Origin: a virus
Length of the DNA stretch: 25,499 bases
Virus record (IMG/VR): IMGVR_UViG_3300023192_001116
Span: 1-25,499 of that record
Strand: one strand, 5' to 3'
Made by a program: the position numbers and the translations under genes. The notes under the pieces were generated by a model. The model ran no database searches and was not told the origin of the DNA. It saw only the letters and a list, made by a program, of their open reading frames with translations. Position 1 is the first letter of the stretch. Every line of letters begins with the position of its first letter. Shown piece by piece: positions 23,398-25,499 of the stretch.

Positions 23398-23733
23398 TTA
23401 CATATTCTTATAAAATAGGAACACTATGATTTGCAAAATGTGTATCGCTTGATCGATTAACAATCCTGATTTTAATGAATCTAATTTCTTATAGAAGCCT
23501 ACAGGTTTCGCTTTCATGTAATCTGCAACAACGTGAACAACAAACATCCAAGCTACATCAATATAAGTAATGTTATAACCTAAGAAATATGCCGCGATTA
23601 ATACTGTTCCTGTCCATATCCCTGCGTGTGTAGCTAGTACAATATGATTCTTACCTTTCATATTCGCTAAGAAATCTCCTTGTAACGGGTAATCTGCCAA
23701 TAAGTGTGCAAATAACAATACTAAAAAATTCAT
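23398..23733 (-). CDS. DUF3307 family membrane protein
   Basis: A 111-residue integral membrane protein with about four hydrophobic helices. The start MNFLVLLFAHLLADYPLQGDF, with HLLADYPLQ, and the later HVVADYMKAKP are characteristic of the DUF3307 family, whose biochemical role is unknown. Members often occur in phages next to regulators. The ATG has AAAAGGAGAATG upstream and lies 15 bases after the ArpU-type gene. No terminator follows; the next element is the phased box cluster. Confidence 0.85.
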   Translation of the reverse strand: MNFLVLLFAHLLADYPLQGDFLANMKGKNHIVLATHAGIWTGTVLIAAYFLGYNITYIDVAWMFVVHVVADYMKAKPVGFYKKLDSLKSGLLIDQAIHILQIIVFLFYKNM

Positions 23734-23748
23734 ATATCATTCTCCTTT

Positions 23749-24135
23749 TTATATAATCAATAGCGCTTCAGCTAGTGCCATAATCGCATGTCTCTTTTGT
23801 GTATAGAACCAATTATTCTCCATCATCATTTGTGCCTTTACAGCTTTATCGCTCATCAATCCATTATTAAGATACTTCCTTTCAATAATTTCTCTCTGCT
23901 CCGGATCAAGAGCATGTTCTAACGCTCTCTTCATTTGAATGTACTTTATATCCTTTATCTTTTTTGTATTACGTATTTCAACAAAAGGACTACTGATATT
24001 CTCCGCGGCACACTCTTCCTGATTAATCATACGAACTTTTAAAGCTCTATAATTAAGCAATGCCTTTGCAACTTCTCTCTGTATATCTTTGTACTCCTCA
24101 TTCGTGATTTCTGGAAAGAATGCTAATTGCTCCAT
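23749..24135 (-). CDS. arpU: ArpU family late transcription regulator
   Basis: A 128-residue protein (MEQLAFFPEITNEEYKDIQ; ALLNYRALKVRMINQEE; KYIQMKRALEHALDPEQREI; end MALAEALLII) closely matching ArpU-type phage regulators. This family resembles sigma region 4, and members activate late packaging and lysis transcription. The C-terminal helices (about 85-125) form the predicted DNA-binding part. A GGGGG site precedes the ATG. Its position just before the late region fits. The phased boxes 360 bases downstream of its end are candidate targets, which is inference. Confidence 0.88.
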   Translation of the reverse strand: MEQLAFFPEITNEEYKDIQREVAKALLNYRALKVRMINQEECAAENISSPFVEIRNTKKIKDIKYIQMKRALEHALDPEQREIIERKYLNNGLMSDKAVKAQMMMENNWFYTQKRHAIMALAEALLII

Positions 24136-24146
24136 CTGTAATCCCC

Positions 24147-24275
24147 CTATTTCCGAATTTGTCTTTTTACATTCACATCAGGTACGTGAAATTTTACTAT
24201 CTCTTTGTTGAATAAGGGAAACATGCTTAGTAAAGTAGCCCCCACCAATCTACTCTGCATGGTTCCATTATTCAT
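24147..24275 (-). CDS. 42-residue hypothetical protein
   Basis: This short frame (MNNGTMQSRLVGATLLSMFP; basic end VNVKRQIRK) starts with an ATG overlapping the stop of the preceding gene as TAATG and ends 11 bases before the ArpU-type gene. The overlap and the filling of the whole gap support a real, coupled gene, although there is no separate ribosome site. It has a short hydrophobic patch (about 10-22) but no convincing membrane helix. Function is unknown. Confidence 0.55.
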   Translation of the reverse strand: MNNGTMQSRLVGATLLSMFPLFNKEIVKFHVPDVNVKRQIRK

Positions 24276-24466
24276 TAAGCTGTTGTCTTCCTATAAAACG
24301 CCGCTATACGTTTCTCTTCATCGTGAATTCTCCATCCGTCGTCTAAATGATTCATTAGCTCCTTGTACGTAAATACATCGAAATTCCATACACGTTGTTT
24401 ATCTCCAAAACCATCTTCATTACGGTGCAACATGAACTCTCTTGTACCTTTGTATTTTGGAATCAT
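24275..24466 (-). CDS. Small hypothetical protein
   Basis: A 63-residue charged protein (MIPKYKGTREFMLHRNEDGF; end EEKRIAAFYRKTTA) with several aromatic residues and a DDGWRIHDEE segment. I do not recognise a family. The ATG has an AAAGGGAGC site and lies 14 bases after the nuclease-like gene. Its stop overlaps the next start. It belongs to the short-gene run that precedes the late regulator. Confidence 0.72.
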   Translation of the reverse strand: MIPKYKGTREFMLHRNEDGFGDKQRVWNFDVFTYKELMNHLDDGWRIHDEEKRIAAFYRKTTA

Positions 24467-24480
24467 CTACTCAGCTCCCT

Positions 24481-24867
24481 TTATTTTCTTACCCAACCTT
24501 TCTGCTTGTCCTTCATAACAACAACTAACTCCTGTTTATAGCGATATTCGAACATTTTCTTCATATACGGAAAGCGATCATTAGCATAGCCTTTGACATC
24601 AATTACTTCCTGTGTTCCATCTTTATAAGTGACGAGGAAATCGGCTGTAAATTTCCAGTCTCTTCGCTTCTTTCGTTTGCCCTCTCGTGTGGTAATATAA
24701 AACCCTTCAAGGAGCAGGTACTGAGGTTGTAGCTCAATCTCAACAACCTCAGGATTACTCTTCAATACCAGGTAATACTCCGCTTCTGTTTTACTATCAA
24801 ACTCAATTCCTAGTGCGACTGTTTTTCTACTATTAATACGGCCTGTCTTCTTTTTATGTTTGAACAA
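24481..24867 (-). CDS. DUF1064 nuclease-like protein
   Basis: A 128-residue basic protein of the DUF1064 phage family. It carries the layout of a PD-(D/E)XK nuclease core: Glu28 in FDSKTEAEY, Asp76 in FTADF and Asp90-x-Lys92 in VIDVKG. The protein may act on branched phage DNA like small Holliday junction resolvases, but activity is inferred from motifs only. The start is a TTG (24865-24867), 7 bases after GTGAGG; no ATG is suitably placed. It follows a 57-residue gene by 16 bases. Confidence 0.85.
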   Translation of the reverse strand: MFKHKKKTGRINSRKTVALGIEFDSKTEAEYYLVLKSNPEVVEIELQPQYLLLEGFYITTREGKRKKRRDWKFTADFLVTYKDGTQEVIDVKGYANDRFPYMKKMFEYRYKQELVVVMKDKQKGWVRK

Positions 24868-24883
24868 CTTATATCCTCACTTT

Positions 24884-25057
24884 CTATTCCATTTGCTCTT
24901 TACACTCTTTAAGAAAATCAATAACTTCCTGAACATGCTCCCTCGTTGTCATACTCTCCATCACATATCCTGCATCGTTATAAACATTAACCTTATCCCC
25001 TGTAAACTCCATTCCACACATTCCGTCTGCACCTAATAGCTTTATATTACCTTCCAT
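24884..25057 (-). CDS. 57-residue hypothetical protein
   Basis: This frame starts at an ATG (25055-25057) after an AAAGTGAGG site. The product reads MEGNIKLLGADGMCGMEFTG, has a middle part VYNDAGYVMESMTTREH and an acidic helix ending EQMEX-free (last residues CKEQME). It looks like a short beta hairpin followed by a helix. I do not recognise a family. The gene directly precedes the DUF1064 gene and is divergent from the plus-strand gene, with 84 bases between their starts. Confidence 0.7.
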   Translation of the reverse strand: MEGNIKLLGADGMCGMEFTGDKVNVYNDAGYVMESMTTREHVQEVIDFLKECKEQME

Positions 25058-25088
25058 TCTTTTAACCTCACTTTCTATTTCTACTATA

Positions 25089-25117
25089 TTGACAAAGACT
25101 GTCTACAAACTTACACT
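25089..25117 (+). promoter_or_regulatory. Sigma-A-type promoter of the plus-strand gene, with internal dyad
   Basis: A perfect TTGACA (25089-25094), a 17-base spacer and TACACT (25112-25117). The spacer contains the perfect dyad AGACtGTCT (25096-25104), which could be an operator. The gene starts about 25 bases downstream. Confidence 0.75.
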
Positions 25118-25141
25118 TTCATCAAACAAGGAGGTAATCCC

Positions 25142-25330
25142 ATGAATGAAAAAGAAATGATTATGTTTTTACCAGATGGTAGATACGAATATTTACGTAT
25201 TAATGTCTATACCCAAGATGGTAAAGAGAAATTTGATTATAAAAATGCTTATAAACGAATACTGACTGCTAAAGAGCAGCAACGTTATTTATTACATAAC
25301 GAACTTCCTAAACCGATTGTGATTGTGTGA
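25142..25330 (+). CDS. Lone plus-strand small protein, moron-like
   Basis: A 62-residue protein (MNEKEMIMFLPDGRYEYLRI; end LPKPIVIV) with a likely N-terminal beta hairpin and a basic helix. The ATG follows a perfect AAGGAGG site. It is the only convincing gene on this strand. It has its own promoter (TTGACA/TACACT) and a hairpin directly behind it, the arrangement of an independently expressed accessory gene. I do not recognise its family. Possible roles include a regulator or host-modifying protein, with no direct evidence. Confidence 0.75.
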   Translation: MNEKEMIMFLPDGRYEYLRINVYTQDGKEKFDYKNAYKRILTAKEQQRYLLHNELPKPIVIV

Positions 25331-25350
25331 GGGCCCTAAACCCTCACTTA
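25327..25350 (+). terminator. Probable terminator of the plus-strand gene
   Basis: A perfect 7-base-pair stem GTGAGGG/CCCTCAC (25327-25333 with 25341-25347) with a 7-base loop overlaps the stop codon, followed by a short TTATT. The T-run is poor, so efficiency may be moderate. Confidence 0.6.
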
Positions 25351-25377
25351 TTACTAAAAGGATTATTTTGTTGAGTT

Positions 25378-25499
25378 TTATTCTTTGTACTCTGTTTCAA
25401 CAGCCTCAGCGACTTCAATTTCTTTTTTTACTAAGTCCTCTAAAAAATAAAACGCTGCCGCTTCGCCTTCTTCCACTCTTACATGCTCAAACTACTCTC
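25378..25499 (-). pseudogene. 3' part of a small gene, interrupted or starting near the window edge
   Basis: A minus-strand frame ending at 25378 reads VEEGEAAAFYFLEDLVKKE and ends VETEYKE, with clearly coding composition. Upstream it continues as FEHVR and then meets an in-frame TAG at 25492-25494, five bases from the edge. The only start inside is a GTG at 25474-25476 without a good ribosome site (32 residues). It is therefore either a short GTG-started gene or the end of a gene broken by a stop codon. The missing sequence to the right would decide. Confidence 0.35.

Overview
The window is the late half of a tailed phage or prophage (siphovirus type) of a low-GC Gram-positive host, most likely a Bacillus of the B. 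cereus group. Evidence for this is the AT-rich DNA, strong AGGAGG-type ribosome binding sites with frequent TTG/GTG starts, and the protein families (ArpU, DUF3307, DUF1064, Gp15, Minor_capsid_1/2/3, DUF4355 scaffold, BppU). Family names come from recalled motifs and gene order, not from a search. Nearly every gene lies on the minus strand, so transcription runs from high to low coordinates. No integrase, repressor, holin or endolysin is in view, so prophage and lytic phage cannot be told apart.

In transcription order, the right end (25057 to 23398) is an end-of-early or regulatory block. It holds small hypothetical proteins, a DUF1064 nuclease-like protein, an ArpU-family late regulator and a DUF3307 membrane protein. 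A lone plus-strand gene (25142-25330) with its own promoter and terminator is divergent from this block. Next comes about 1.05 kb with no credible gene (22352-23397). It starts with four helically phased TTATC boxes, then has many stable inverted repeats, and ends in a strong minus-strand terminator. I read it as a large structured noncoding RNA of about 0.8 kb.

A cassette of very small proteins follows (22351 to 20712). It contains a 40-residue membrane protein hidden in an alternative frame and a 330-bp gene-free spacer with two nested inverted repeats sharing one dyad. After that the order is canonical: small and large terminase, portal, minor capsid protein 2, scaffold, major capsid protein, head-tail connectors, tail terminator, major tail protein, two tail-assembly proteins, and a 1235-residue tape measure with two systems of internal repeats. 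The tail tip follows: a Dit protein with a large insertion, a Tal-type protein ending in a self-cleaving S74 chaperone, a BppU baseplate protein, and a small partial gene at the left edge.

Intrinsic terminators sit directly behind the major capsid, major tail and tape measure genes. They probably tune expression within one long late transcript. Genes overlap or abut throughout (TAATG, ATGA), which suggests translational coupling. The parts least explained by known phage biology are the large RNA-like region with its phased boxes, and the nested dyad upstream of the packaging genes.
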